Origin: Bacillota bacterium
GTDB lineage: Bacteria; Bacillota; Clostridia; Christensenellales; Aristaeellaceae
Assembly: GCA_023416585.1 (NCBI GenBank)
Contig: JAEZHM010000042.1
Span: 124,001 to 188,000 of the forward strand
DNA length: 64,000 nucleotides
Direction: 5' to 3'
This document shows, in pieces, positions 42,343-51,618 of this stretch. Below the pieces are notes generated by a model. That model made no database searches. It was not told where the DNA came from and saw nothing but the letters and a program-made list of their open reading frames with translations. The first letter of the stretch is position 1. Each line of letters opens with the position of its first letter. Position numbers and translations under genes: made by a program.

Positions 42343-45195
42343 ATGCATGGCAGGCTCTCCCTCCAAAGCCGGCTTACCGCCTGCTTCCTGGCTTTTTCTG
42401 TGCTGCCGCTTTTGACGTTCTTTCTTGTGTTTTTCCCATACCTTCAGGGAAGCATGCTCAAAAGCCGCATGGCAGCCCTGGAGGGGCTATCCAACGCTAA
42501 CGTCAGCGACCTGGAGCAAATGGGTGATTCCATTTTGCGGGAAGGGGAGCGCCTGGCATTGGACCAACGTGTGCTGGACGTGCTCCGCACACCCGCCGGG
42601 GACGATGCAGTCCTTATAAAAACCCATGCGGAAAACTATCTGCAGTCCATGGTAAATGAAAGCTGCCGTGGTGCGGCCTTGGTTCGGGCCGGCTGGAAGG
42701 TGGCTGCCTCCAGCAATGAGGAATGCTATACAGGCGAAGCGCTAGCGCTGCTTTTGGGTACCGACGCATCCTTTAGCGGAGAGCGGGAAGTCAGCGGGCT
42801 TTTGCCGTCGCTTTCCGAGCCCGGAAAGCAATCGATCTATTTCACCGTACCGATTTTGTCAGGCAACAGCCTGCTGGGAACGCTGGTGCGGGAAATGCCT
42901 CTTGGCGTTCTTGACCGCAAAACGTCTTCCTTAAGTCAGGGGGAAACGGGGCGGATGATGCTGGTGGATGAAAGCGGCATGATCCTATCCCACACAGATA
43001 CGACAGAGGTTGGCAAAGCGCTGCTAAGCGACAAGCTTTTATCCATATTCACAAATTTTCAAAGCGGGCTGGCGGAACGCAGCGGCAACGGCAGTACCGT
43101 GCTGTTTGACGTGCAGCAGGGATACGGCTACCGCATCCTCAGCAATATGCCCTGGATGCTTGTGGTGTATCAGGCGGAAAGCGAGCTTAAGTCCCAGGAG
43201 GTCCTCATCATTCTGTTCGCGGTGCTGGCCACGCTGGGACTGTCACTACTTAGTTTTTTGATCAGCCGAATCGTATCCCGCAGCCTGGTTTTCCCCTTAA
43301 AGCGGCTGAATGTTGCCTTCCGGCAGGTAGGCTTCAACCAGTTCACGCCCCTGAAGCCCGGCGGCACATCGGAAATGGTGGAACTGGCGGAAGGGTACAA
43401 TACTATGATCTTCCTTCTGGAAAGGAATATCACGCGCTTAAGCGATTCCAACCGCCAGCTGGCCACCACCATTGCGGAATTGGAAGTAGAGCGGGACCGG
43501 ATGCAGTTTTTGCAGGATGCTCCCAGCAGCGCAAATGTGCGCCGGGCCAAAGTGGAATTTAACCTTTTGTCCGGTGAGTTTTTAGCGGATGACAATTTCT
43601 ATGCCATGCTGCATCTGAACCGCTCCACCACCAGGCTTTCCTTGAATGAATTTTTAAGCAGCATGGCCGAGCCGGAGGATGGTGCAGCCCTTCATGAAAG
43701 CATCGAGCAGCAGTCCGACCAGATTCATCAGCTTGTGCGCTTTCACACCCAGGAAGGGATGCTCTTTGCACAGGTGCACGCCAGGGTCTTCTACAACACG
43801 CAAAGCGACCCCACTAAGGTTTCCGCAACGCTTCTGGATGTCACCGACGACTACAAGGCACCAGGCGAAGACGCGCTTGCGGACAGCACTACGGGCCTTA
43901 CTACAAAAGCACCCTTCATGCAAGCGCTGTCGGAGCGGCTTTTATCAGAGGAAAACCGCCGGGAGGGCGGCTTGGTGGTATGCCTGAGCCTGAATGGCCT
44001 GCCTTCAGAAGATACACAGCGCATGGCTTATGTGCTGGCTCTGCGCATCAGCGCCGACAGGTTGCGGGCCTTTGTAGGGCCGGAAGGCATGGCAGCCAGG
44101 TTCTACGATGACCGGTTCATTATGCACCTGCCACATTGCGGTACGGCATCCACAGCGGAAGGACGCATGGCTGAACTGGGCCAGGTTCTCTCCGCGCCCA
44201 TTCCATATCAAAAAACCACGCTGTCGCTTAAAATGCTGGCAGGCGCATCGATATATCCGCAAAAAGAAGTCTCCGCCGAGCTGCTTGTAAGCCAGGCTCA
44301 AACCGCATTGTCCGCCGCCGCCTCATTAGATAGCGCCAGCTGGACGCTGTACGACGTCACCAGGCAGGCGGAAGACGCGGACACCGCCCGGGTCACATTG
44401 GAAAGCGCACTAAGAAACCGCCGCATCGTAGAGGCGCTGTCCACCTTCCAGCCCGACGATTCCCTGTCGCTGGAATATCAGCCCATTATTGAACTGCGCA
44501 CAGGCGGGGTAACGGGTTTTGAATGTACCGTAAGGCTTAAGGTGGAGGAACTGGGCATGGTTTCCGCCGGTGAGCTTATTCCCCTGGCAGAAGCCAATGA
44601 TCTGATGCTGCCGGTGGGCCGCTGCGTAATGAAGGAAGCCTGCCGCCAGATTCGTAGTCTGCGTCAGCGCCAGGGGCAGGAATTGTATGTTTCTGTAAAC
44701 GTAAGCGCGGTGCAGCTTACACAGCAAGACTTTGCTGATACCGTGTACCTTGCCTTGAAGGATGCGGGGTTGCCCGGTTCCGCGCTGCAGCTGGAAATCT
44801 CCGAGCGGATCATGGATGTGTTTATGGCCCAGGCGGATAAACTGCACGTTCTGCGCCGGATGGGCGTACGAATTGCGCTGGACGATTACGGTGCAGGCAC
44901 CGGCGCGCTTACCCATTTGTACAACATGCCCCTGGATGTTTTGAAGGTAGACAAAAGCTTCCTGACAGGCGCCACAGCCAGCCAAGGCAAGGAATTTATA
45001 TTGAAGACGCTGGTAGACCTGGCCCACAACCTGAACTTGCAGGTAGCCGCCGTGGGCGTGGAGCATTTCAAGCGCCTGAACACGCTGATGAAACTGGGTT
45101 ACGACATGGCCCAGGGCTACCACTTCTGCCCGCCGCTCAATCCTACCGCATTGGAAGTGTTTTTAGATACCCGCTCTCCGGAGGGAAGCAGGTAG
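42343..45195 (+). CDS. Membrane protein with degenerate GGDEF and EAL domain
   Basis: A 950-residue protein. One membrane segment at about residues 9-31 and another at about 288-310 bound a Cache-like outer domain. Then come HAMP, a helical/PAS-like region, a GGDEF-like domain and EAL. The GGDEF motif reads YDDRF (588-592), so cyclase activity is unlikely. In EAL, the motif reads ECT (727-729) and the metal-ligand Glu of AEGVE is Val904. The LEISER, ALDDYGAG, LKVDKSF and QGYHF motifs are kept. It may bind c-di-GMP as a receptor rather than degrade it. Start ATG 42343 follows GAGGTG. Confidence 0.85.
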   Translation: MHGRLSLQSRLTACFLAFSVLPLLTFFLVFFPYLQGSMLKSRMAALEGLSNANVSDLEQMGDSILREGERLALDQRVLDVLRTPAGDDAVLIKTHAENYLQSMVNESCRGAALVRAGWKVAASSNEECYTGEALALLLGTDASFSGEREVSGLLPSLSEPGKQSIYFTVPILSGNSLLGTLVREMPLGVLDRKTSSLSQGETGRMMLVDESGMILSHTDTTEVGKALLSDKLLSIFTNFQSGLAERSGNGSTVLFDVQQGYGYRILSNMPWMLVVYQAESELKSQEVLIILFAVLATLGLSLLSFLISRIVSRSLVFPLKRLNVAFRQVGFNQFTPLKPGGTSEMVELAEGYNTMIFLLERNITRLSDSNRQLATTIAELEVERDRMQFLQDAPSSANVRRAKVEFNLLSGEFLADDNFYAMLHLNRSTTRLSLNEFLSSMAEPEDGAALHESIEQQSDQIHQLVRFHTQEGMLFAQVHARVFYNTQSDPTKVSATLLDVTDDYKAPGEDALADSTTGLTTKAPFMQALSERLLSEENRREGGLVVCLSLNGLPSEDTQRMAYVLALRISADRLRAFVGPEGMAARFYDDRFIMHLPHCGTASTAEGRMAELGQVLSAPIPYQKTTLSLKMLAGASIYPQKEVSAELLVSQAQTALSAAASLDSASWTLYDVTRQAEDADTARVTLESALRNRRIVEALSTFQPDDSLSLEYQPIIELRTGGVTGFECTVRLKVEELGMVSAGELIPLAEANDLMLPVGRCVMKEACRQIRSLRQRQGQELYVSVNVSAVQLTQQDFADTVYLALKDAGLPGSALQLEISERIMDVFMAQADKLHVLRRMGVRIALDDYGAGTGALTHLYNMPLDVLKVDKSFLTGATASQGKEFILKTLVDLAHNLNLQVAAVGVEHFKRLNTLMKLGYDMAQGYHFCPPLNPTALEVFLDTRSPEGSR

Positions 45196-45245
45196 ATATC
45201 TCAAATGGATTCGCATTTCAGATCAAAATTTACAAATTTTACTTG

Positions 45246-45276
45246 CCCGGATGCAATTTGTGTCCGGGTTTCTTTG
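45246..45276 (+). terminator. Terminator of the EAL-protein gene
   Basis: CCCGGA and TCCGGG enclose TGCAATTTGTG and are followed by TTTCTTTG. Confidence 0.7.
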
Positions 45277-45323
45277 TCTAATAGGTGAAAGAAACGTTGC
45301 ATCACAAAAGCCTGGAGATACGT

Positions 45324-45806
45324 ATGACCAAAGAGTGCTTTACCCAAGAGATACTATCCCTTTCGGATACAATGTACGGCGTGTCCCGCACTTACCTGCG
45401 CTCCTATGCTGACTGCGCCGACGCGGTGCAGGAAAGCATCCTGAAAGCGTGGGCCGGTTTACCTGCCCTTCACAAGGAACAGTATTTCCGTACTTGGGTG
45501 ATCCGCATCCTCATCAATGAATGCAAAAACACACTCAAAAAGCAAATGCGCACAGTATCCGTAGCGGAATTTCCCGAACCCGCCATCCTAACGGAAACAG
45601 ATAATGCCCTGTATGAAACCATGATGGCCTTGGAGGAAAAGTACCGTGTTCCGCTTGTGCTGTACCATTGCGAAGGCTATTCTGTTCAGGAGATCGCCAA
45701 GATACTGTATTTACCCAAAGGGACGGTAACGAGCCGCCTTGCCCGCGGCAGGGATATTCTGAAACGGGATTATCAATTGCGGGAGGTGTGCTTTGATGAA
45801 AGATGA
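45324..45806 (+). CDS. ECF-type RNA polymerase sigma factor
   Basis: This 160-residue sigma factor has region 2 (SDTMYGVSRTYLRSYADCADAVQESILKAW) and region 4 with helix-turn-helix EGYSVQEIAKILYLPKGTVTSRLARGR. The length is typical of ECF sigma factors. ATG 45324 follows TGGAG. The upstream GTG at 45285 lacks a site. It overlaps the next gene, a single-membrane-segment protein that is most likely its anti-sigma factor. The trigger is unknown. Confidence 0.9.
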   Translation: MTKECFTQEILSLSDTMYGVSRTYLRSYADCADAVQESILKAWAGLPALHKEQYFRTWVIRILINECKNTLKKQMRTVSVAEFPEPAILTETDNALYETMMALEEKYRVPLVLYHCEGYSVQEIAKILYLPKGTVTSRLARGRDILKRDYQLREVCFDER

Positions 45807-46620
45807 GCACATGACACACCAATGCCTTTTCGGTCAGACGCCTCAGGACTTCTCCTTGAAGATGGTACAAACCTTGAATGGACTGAAGGAGGAAAAGACA
45901 ATGAAAAAGGGAATCAGCGGAGCACTGGTTGCAGTCTTGGTGCTGTTGATCCTTTGTGCCGCCGCGTTTGCCGCGGTACAGAGCATAGGGCTGGATTGGT
46001 ATTACAAGAATATCTATTCAAACCGCCCCTTGCCAAGCAATGTAGATCAGACTATCCAAAACGACATTGCGCAAACCTCAATACATCCGCTATTGGATAT
46101 GAAGGTGGAAAGCGCCGTCTGGCTTCCCAAGGGATATGATGCAAATTCACCTGAAGACAAGTTGTTGGAAATTCTTATTTCCGTTAAACCCAAAGATCCA
46201 TCCCTGTATGAAGTACACCCCTGGGACAACATGAACGCCGATGGATACAGAGATGAACGGAAAGAGGACTACATACTAACACCCAAGGGAATGGGGCCTG
46301 TTCAGGAAATGATGATAGACCCGGGCAAGACACTGCTGCTATATGGAGGTAAAAACGATCTTCCGTTTACAGTGGATAATACGCCCATACCTCTTTCCGT
46401 CTATGATTACAGCCATGATCCGGAGGGAAATGTTCTATGCTATTTCAGCTGCATTATGAACGATGTACTTATTGACCGCATGAAAACCCGTTATGCAAAC
46501 GCCGGGAATATGATCACCATTGACTACAAAGACAGTTCCTGGCTGTGGAACGCTAAGGGAGATACCAAAGGAAACACACAAGATGGAAGCATCACATTCC
46601 AAATCGGGCTGCCGGAGTAA
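45796..46620 (+). CDS. Putative membrane anti-sigma factor
   Basis: A 274-residue protein. A short cytoplasmic part (about residues 1-38) precedes one membrane segment (about residues 40-64: GALVAVLVLLILCAAAFAAV). The outer domain of about 210 residues is acidic and unassigned. No ZAS zinc motif (HxxxCxxC) is seen. Overlap of 11 bases with the sigma factor and co-translation support the role. ATG 45796 is at GGGAGG spacing. Function is inferred from position. Confidence 0.65.
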   Translation: MKDEHMTHQCLFGQTPQDFSLKMVQTLNGLKEEKTMKKGISGALVAVLVLLILCAAAFAAVQSIGLDWYYKNIYSNRPLPSNVDQTIQNDIAQTSIHPLLDMKVESAVWLPKGYDANSPEDKLLEILISVKPKDPSLYEVHPWDNMNADGYRDERKEDYILTPKGMGPVQEMMIDPGKTLLLYGGKNDLPFTVDNTPIPLSVYDYSHDPEGNVLCYFSCIMNDVLIDRMKTRYANAGNMITIDYKDSSWLWNAKGDTKGNTQDGSITFQIGLPE

Positions 46621-46680
46621 AGTTCTTCTCCTTTCCTAATGACGTTTCCGGGAAGAAGTCCGGGGAGGTATCCTTTTTCA

Positions 46681-46705
46681 AAAAGAGGCCGGGGAGGCCT
46701 CTTTT
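46681..46705 (+). terminator. Terminator of the sigma/anti-sigma pair
   Basis: AAAAGAGGCC and GGCCTCTTTT form a stem around GGGGA, ending in a T-run within the arm. It is preceded by a CGGGGAGG...TTTTTCAAAAAG stretch like the dispersed terminator family. Confidence 0.75.
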
Positions 46706-46720
46706 GTCCTTTCCAATGCC

Positions 46721-46749
46721 TTGTCATCCTGCATAAACTTTGATACACT
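46721..46749 (+). promoter_or_regulatory. Promoter of the FAD oxidoreductase gene
   Basis: TTGTCA (46721-46726) and TACACT (46744-46749) are spaced by 17 bases, with the start 27 bases further on. Confidence 0.65.
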
Positions 46750-46776
46750 ATTCATTAAGCGGGGGCGAGGCAAAGT

Positions 46777-48291
46777 ATGAAGCAAGGCATGTATGATGTG
46801 GCTGTCATCGGCGCGGGGATCGTGGGTTTGTCCATTGCCCGAAGGCTATCAAGGTATAAGCTGAATAATTGCATTCTTGAAAAAGAGCCGGATGTGGCCA
46901 TGGGAGCCACGAAGGCTAACAGCGCCATCGTTCACGGTGGATACGCGGAAAGCAGCGACAAGCTCAAGGGTAAGCTTTGCTACAAAGGCAGGGTGCAATT
47001 TTCCAAGCTAGACAGTGAGCTCCATTTCGGCTTTAAAGAGACCGGTTCCCTGGTATTCACCACTCTATCGGAAGACTTAAGCAAATTAGAGGCGCTTTTG
47101 GCTAACGGAAGGCGCAACGGCTTGAACGACCTTGAAATATTGAACAAAGACAGATCACTAGAGCTGGAGCCGAACCTAAACCCTGATGTTCTGTACGCAC
47201 TTTACTGCAAGGGTGCGGGTATTTGTTCCCCCTATGAAATGGCTATCGCCCTGGCGGAAAACGCTGTATCAAACGGTGCACAGCTGTTTCTAAATGAACC
47301 TGTAACCGATATCAAAAAACACAAAGGTATCTTTACGCTTACAACGCCCAAACGGCAGGTTAAAGCTCGGTATGTGGTCAATTGTGCCGGGCTTAACGCC
47401 GCGGAGATTTCCGCTTTGGCCGCCCCGACGGAGTTTGAAATCAAACCCCGAACGGGAGAATACATCCTGCTCAACCGCGGTTCGGGCAAAGTTCTCAATA
47501 CCGTCGTTTTCCAAATGCCAACCCCCATGGGAAAGGGTATACTGGTCACGCCTACCGTGCACGGCAATCTGCTTCTGGGGCCGGACGCCATCGATGATCC
47601 AGGCACTTTAAGCCGTTCCACCCATGTTGAACGATTGACGGAAATTTACTTCCACGCGCTTAAGACCACGGATAAAATCAATCTCAAACAGTTCATCCGC
47701 AGCTTTGCCGGGGTTAGAGCAGTGGCCACAGGCGACGATTTCATCATCGAGGAATCAAAAACAAAAGGATTTATCCAGGCGGCGGGCATACAATCCCCGG
47801 GCCTTACAGCTTCCCCGGCCATTGCGGACAGGATTGTGGATATCCTGTCAAATGCAGGCCTTACCCTCATTCCCAAAGAAGATTACAACCCCAATCGGGA
47901 ACCCATCATTGAAACTGATAAAAAAATGCGCCCCCTGTCAGAGGTGGAGCCATTGATTGCGCTGCCTTCCGGAGGGGAGCGCATCGTCTGCCGCTGCGAA
48001 CAGGTGACGGAGGAAACGATCTTGGATGCCCTGCGCCGGGGCATTCCTGTCCATACGGTAGACGGTGTAAAGCGCCGCACCAGAGCTTCTATGGGCTTTT
48101 GCCAGGGAGAGTTTTGCCGGCCACGATTTTTGGCACTGATGGAACGGGAATACGGCGAGCAATTTTCCGCCAAGACCGACGCGGAACTATGCGGCGCAAC
48201 AAGAGTATCCAAACAGGAACTGCTGGATTATATTGAGGATTTCAAAAAAGAATTAATGAGCTATATGCTGGATCCCAACAAGGATTCATGA
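46777..48291 (+). CDS. FAD-dependent oxidoreductase with BFD-like iron-sulfur domain (GlpA/LhgO type)
   Basis: A 504-residue enzyme. The FAD loop VAVIGAGIVGLSIARRLSRY opens a DAO-type domain (about residues 1-365). A C-terminal BFD-like [2Fe-2S] domain has CRCEQVTEETI and FCQGEFCRP, giving four cysteines. This layout is known from clostridial glycerol-3-phosphate dehydrogenase (GlpA) and 2-hydroxyglutarate oxidase-like proteins. The substrate is not decided by sequence. GlpF, GlpK or the GlpB partner are not adjacent. Start follows GCGAGG. Confidence 0.85.
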   Translation: MKQGMYDVAVIGAGIVGLSIARRLSRYKLNNCILEKEPDVAMGATKANSAIVHGGYAESSDKLKGKLCYKGRVQFSKLDSELHFGFKETGSLVFTTLSEDLSKLEALLANGRRNGLNDLEILNKDRSLELEPNLNPDVLYALYCKGAGICSPYEMAIALAENAVSNGAQLFLNEPVTDIKKHKGIFTLTTPKRQVKARYVVNCAGLNAAEISALAAPTEFEIKPRTGEYILLNRGSGKVLNTVVFQMPTPMGKGILVTPTVHGNLLLGPDAIDDPGTLSRSTHVERLTEIYFHALKTTDKINLKQFIRSFAGVRAVATGDDFIIEESKTKGFIQAAGIQSPGLTASPAIADRIVDILSNAGLTLIPKEDYNPNREPIIETDKKMRPLSEVEPLIALPSGGERIVCRCEQVTEETILDALRRGIPVHTVDGVKRRTRASMGFCQGEFCRPRFLALMEREYGEQFSAKTDAELCGATRVSKQELLDYIEDFKKELMSYMLDPNKDS

Positions 48292-48354
48292 TGCTTTCAT
48301 TTGCCTGTACAGACATTCGGCAATTATTTCTATTCTCAAAAACGATCTGGTCTT

Positions 48355-48391
48355 TTTAATCCTCCAGTCGCTGGGCGGCTGAAGGATTAAA
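48355..48391. repeat. Short hairpin relative of the 99-base repeat
   Basis: TTTAATCCT...AGGATTAAA pair perfectly. The inside CAGTCGCTG and CGGCTGAAGGA match the end of the 11639-11737 element. It may also serve as terminator between the convergent oxidoreductase and comF genes. The rest of the 169-base gap shows nothing else. Confidence 0.5.
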
Positions 48392-48460
48392 TCATTAGCG
48401 CTATACATGCTGTTCATTCATATTTGTGTTATGCATCTGATACGGGATGAAGGTGAGCAT

Positions 48461-49114
48461 TTATTTTTCATGCCCCGTCTTCAGCGTCACCGCCGCCACC
48501 AGCAGGCTGACGCTTTTCGCACCTGAACTTAACAGCGCCCTAATACAAGCCCTAGCGGTAGCGCCTGTGGTGCACACATCATCCACCAGCAAAAGCCGCA
48601 TTCCCTTCAACTTATCACAAGTTTGAAACGCATCCTCCATATTTTTGATACGCCGCTCTTTTTCAAGCTTCGCCTGCTGGCCTGTTTCACGTACCCTTTT
48701 CAATGCCGGAAGAACAGGGATGCCTTTTTGGTCCCCCACAGCCTGTGCCAAAAGTTCCGCCTGATTAAATCCCCGTTCCACAAGACGCTTAGGATACAGC
48801 GGCACGGGCACCAAAGCATCAAAACTGTCATCTTTCAGGCAGCATGCCATCCTTGAGCCCAGAACTTTTGCTGCGTCCCTTACGCATGTATATTTCAGGC
48901 AGTGTATCAATTCCTTTGCCGCGCCTTCGTAAGGATAAGGCGCATACACCTTTTCCGCCCCCTCCACATAAAAGAAGACCTCTTGCTCTTGTATGGATGC
49001 AAGCGCATCCCGGCAAGGCACGCACAAATGATCCCCCATGTTATCCAGCCTTGGATGGCCGCAGCAATAGCAGCGGGCATAGGGCGGGTAAAGGAGGTTC
49101 GTTAGGATACCCAT
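48461..49114 (-). CDS. comF: ComF family phosphoribosyltransferase-like protein
   Basis: The predicted protein has 217 residues. An N-terminal zinc-finger-like part (CYCCGHPRLDNMGDHLCVPC) precedes a phosphoribosyltransferase fold with KYTCVRDAAKVLG, PVPLYPKRLVERGFNQAELLA and the PRPP loop LLLVDDVCTTGATARAC. ComF is needed for DNA uptake in transformable species. Start ATG 49114 lies in the end of recD2 (13-base overlap) with AAGGAG upstream. No other com gene is nearby, so competence is not established. Confidence 0.88.
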   Translation of the reverse strand: MGILTNLLYPPYARCYCCGHPRLDNMGDHLCVPCRDALASIQEQEVFFYVEGAEKVYAPYPYEGAAKELIHCLKYTCVRDAAKVLGSRMACCLKDDSFDALVPVPLYPKRLVERGFNQAELLAQAVGDQKGIPVLPALKRVRETGQQAKLEKERRIKNMEDAFQTCDKLKGMRLLLVDDVCTTGATARACIRALLSSGAKSVSLLVAAVTLKTGHEK

Positions 49115-51339
49115 CCCACCCACTCCTTCAATTGGCGGCTGAGCGTGGTATAGCGCTTGGCGATGTGGTTGTTTCGCACCATGGCCTCAATGATCTCCTC
49201 CCGCCCAACCAATACCACCAGCTGCCTCGCCCGCGTAATGGCAGTATAGAGCAGGTTCCTGGTCAATAGCATGGGCGGCCCGCCCACCACAGGCATCACC
49301 ACCACGGGGAATTCGCTGCCCTGGCTTTTGTGTACCGACAGGCAATAGGCAAGCTCCAGCGCTTCCCGCTGCTGCTCCTCGTAGTCTACCAGCCTGTCCT
49401 CATCAAAACGCACGGTCAAGGTGCGCTCTTCCGGATCAATGGCTTCAATAAAGCCAACGTCCCCGTTGAAGATACCCTGGCCATCCTCCCAGGTGACGCC
49501 GTTATACTTTCGCCATTCGATTTGATAATCGTTTTTCGTCTGCATTACTTTGTCGCCCACCCGAAACAGCGCATCGCCGAATACCAGGGAGGGCTTGCCC
49601 ATCTGCGGGGGATTCAACGCCTCCTGAAGCAGACGGTTGATGGCCCATACGCCGCAATCACCCTTTTTGGTGGGGGACAGCACCTGGATCTGCCTGACGG
49701 CCAAATCCAGCTTGTCCTTTTCATCCATCTTCAAAAAAGCGGGCAGCCGCTGGGTGCAAAGCGATACAATGGTCTGCGCCGCATCACTCAGGGCTGCCTT
49801 TTTCTCCAGGAACATATCGGTAGCCCGGCCATTTAAAACAGGCATCTCGCCCCCGTTGATGCGGTGGGCGTTTAATACGATCATGCTGTTTTCATCCTGG
49901 CGGAAGATTTGCGTAAGCCGCACGCTGGGCACGGCTTCGCTTTTCAAAATATCCCCCAATACGTTACCCGGCCCCACGGGTGGCAGCTGGTCCGCATCGC
50001 CCACCAGAATAAACCTGGTGCCCGGCGTAATAGCCCGGAGCAGGCCGCGCATGAGCAGGATATCCACCATGGACATCTCGTCCACGATGATGCAGTTGGC
50101 TTCCAGAGGGTTTTCCTGATCGCGGGAAAAGCTGCCCTCATCACCGCCATACTCCAGCATGCGGTGGATGGTCTTGGCTTCCATCCCGGTAGCTTCGGTC
50201 ATGCGCTTGGCTGCCCGACCTGATGGCGCGCACAGCAGTACATCCCCCTCTTTGGAAAGGATGCGGATGATGCAGTTGATGATGGTTGTCTTGCCTGTGC
50301 CCGGACCGCCGGTGATGACAAGCACACCTTCATCCACCGCAGCCTGCACCGCCTTGCGCTGCAAAGGGCTGAAGTCTACCTTTTTCTCCTTCTCAAAGCG
50401 ACGGATGGCTTCTTCCGCCGTCTGGCTTTTGCGGTAAGGCAGTGCCGCCATCAGTTCGTGCAGCCGCTGGGCCACTTCCCGCTCGGCATTGAAATATTGG
50501 GGCAGATATATCCCCTGCTCAGCCTCCTCCGTAGGCGATGTGATCATCTCCCGGCGCAACAGCAGCTCCGCCAGGGCGCCGGTTATCAGCTCCTCATTCA
50601 CCCGAAGGAGCTTCACCGTGCGTATGACAAGCTCTTCCCTGGGCAGATACACATGCCCGCCGGTGGAAGCAGCATCCTGCAGCACATACTTCAGCGCACA
50701 CTTCACCCTGTGGGGTGAATCTATCGCCATGCCCATAGACAGCGCGATCCGGTCTGCTGTAAGAAAACCAACGCCCTCTATATCCTCCACCAGGCGGTAT
50801 GGATTCTCCCTGATCACCGCCTGCACCTGATCTCCGTACAGCCGGCTGATCTTTACCGCCAGGGCCGCACTCACGCCATAGCTTTGCAAAAATACCATGG
50901 CCTGCCGGGCATACATCTGCTCATGAAAACTCTTGGCGATCTGCACGGCCCGCTTGGGTCCTATCTTAGGCACATCCGCCATCCGCTCCGGATGCTCGCT
51001 TAAGACATCCAAAGCATCCTTGCCGAAATACGCTACCAAAATCTTAGCCGTGGCGGGACCGACGCCCTTGATCAGCCCGGAGCCCAGATACCGCTCTATG
51101 CCAAGCAGCGTAGTGGGCTTTACGATCTCGCACCCGGCAGCCTTCCATTGCCGGCCGTATTGGGGATGTTCCACCCAGCTGCCGGATAATATGATCTGTT
51201 CCCCTGAGGATAATTCCGGCAGCGCGCCTACCACCGTCACTTTTTCCCTGCCGGCACGAACCTGCATGACCGTATAGCCGTTCTCCGCATTGCGGTAGGT
51301 GATATCCGACACCGTCGCCTCCAACTGCTCCACAGCCAC
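49102..51339 (-). CDS. recD2: RecD2-type DNA helicase
   Basis: A 5'-3' helicase of the RecD2/YrrC family (no RecBC partner), about 745 residues. An N-terminal OB-like domain and helix-hairpin-helices (KIGPKRAVQIAKSFHEQ) lead to the motor core. Walker A is ITGGPGTGKTTI, Walker B is IIVDEMSMVD, and motifs GDADQLPPVGPG, LTQIFRQ and SVHKSQGSEF are clear. The start is uncertain: GTG 51339 or 51333. The GTG at 51366 would lie at the predicted transcription start. It is co-transcribed with comF. Confidence 0.92.
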   Translation of the reverse strand: MAVEQLEATVSDITYRNAENGYTVMQVRAGREKVTVVGALPELSSGEQIILSGSWVEHPQYGRQWKAAGCEIVKPTTLLGIERYLGSGLIKGVGPATAKILVAYFGKDALDVLSEHPERMADVPKIGPKRAVQIAKSFHEQMYARQAMVFLQSYGVSAALAVKISRLYGDQVQAVIRENPYRLVEDIEGVGFLTADRIALSMGMAIDSPHRVKCALKYVLQDAASTGGHVYLPREELVIRTVKLLRVNEELITGALAELLLRREMITSPTEEAEQGIYLPQYFNAEREVAQRLHELMAALPYRKSQTAEEAIRRFEKEKKVDFSPLQRKAVQAAVDEGVLVITGGPGTGKTTIINCIIRILSKEGDVLLCAPSGRAAKRMTEATGMEAKTIHRMLEYGGDEGSFSRDQENPLEANCIIVDEMSMVDILLMRGLLRAITPGTRFILVGDADQLPPVGPGNVLGDILKSEAVPSVRLTQIFRQDENSMIVLNAHRINGGEMPVLNGRATDMFLEKKAALSDAAQTIVSLCTQRLPAFLKMDEKDKLDLAVRQIQVLSPTKKGDCGVWAINRLLQEALNPPQMGKPSLVFGDALFRVGDKVMQTKNDYQIEWRKYNGVTWEDGQGIFNGDVGFIEAIDPEERTLTVRFDEDRLVDYEEQQREALELAYCLSVHKSQGSEFPVVVMPVVGGPPMLLTRNLLYTAITRARQLVVLVGREEIIEAMVRNNHIAKRYTTLSRQLKEWVGWVS

Positions 51340-51369
51340 GCCCCGCTTCCAAATGCTTCTTGTCACTTG

Positions 51370-51398
51370 ATTATACCACAGGCACGGGGCCAGGTCAC
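51370..51398 (-). promoter_or_regulatory. Promoter of recD2-comF
   Basis: On the minus strand GTGACC (51398-51393) and TATAAT (51375-51370) are spaced by 17 bases. It is back-to-back with the ABC-F promoter. Confidence 0.6.
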
Positions 51399-51405
51399 TG
51401 GGGGC

Positions 51406-51434
51406 TTGACAAAGTTACAGGCCGCCGTTACAAT
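51406..51434 (+). promoter_or_regulatory. Consensus promoter of the ABC-F gene
   Basis: TTGACA (51406-51411) and TACAAT (51429-51434) have a 17-base spacer. It drives a leader of about 180 bases. Confidence 0.8.
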
Positions 51435-51460
51435 ATTTAAGACAAATGTGGAAAGGGTAA

Positions 51461-51599
51461 GGTTTTACGCATGCGTAAATAACCGCTGTCAACACAATGC
51501 TGCTCCTTATGGAGCCTTGTTTTGCATCGGTATTATCGCGCACGTAAACTATACGCCCTTTTTGTTTTGGTGTGTTTATGCTTGCGCCTTCCGATGCAA
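51461..51599 (+). promoter_or_regulatory. Structured leader of the ABC-F gene, candidate attenuator
   Basis: Hairpin 1 (51461-51484) is GGTT, TTACG, loop CATG, CGTAA, AACC and holds a three-codon ORF. Hairpin 2 (51494-51520) is ACAA...GCTCC-TTAT-GGAGC...TTGT, followed by TTTTG. Hairpin 3 (51522-51599) is long: TTGCATCGG/CCGATGCAA outside, then GCGCA/TGCGC, TAAAC/GTTTA and ACGCC/GGTGT, with a T-rich loop. It ends just before the ribosome binding site. Confidence 0.55.
51471..51482 (+). CDS. Leader peptide candidate, three codons (Met-Arg-Lys)
   Basis: ATG CGT AAA TAA is preceded by GGTAAGG at eight bases from AAGG to ATG. It sits inside the first leader hairpin, 137 bases before the ABC-F gene. 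Very short leader ORFs are used in antibiotic-induced attenuation of ABC-F genes (general knowledge). Translation here is not proven. Confidence 0.45.
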   Translation: MRK

Positions 51600-51618
51600 T
51601 CTTTCGGGAGGTTTTTTG

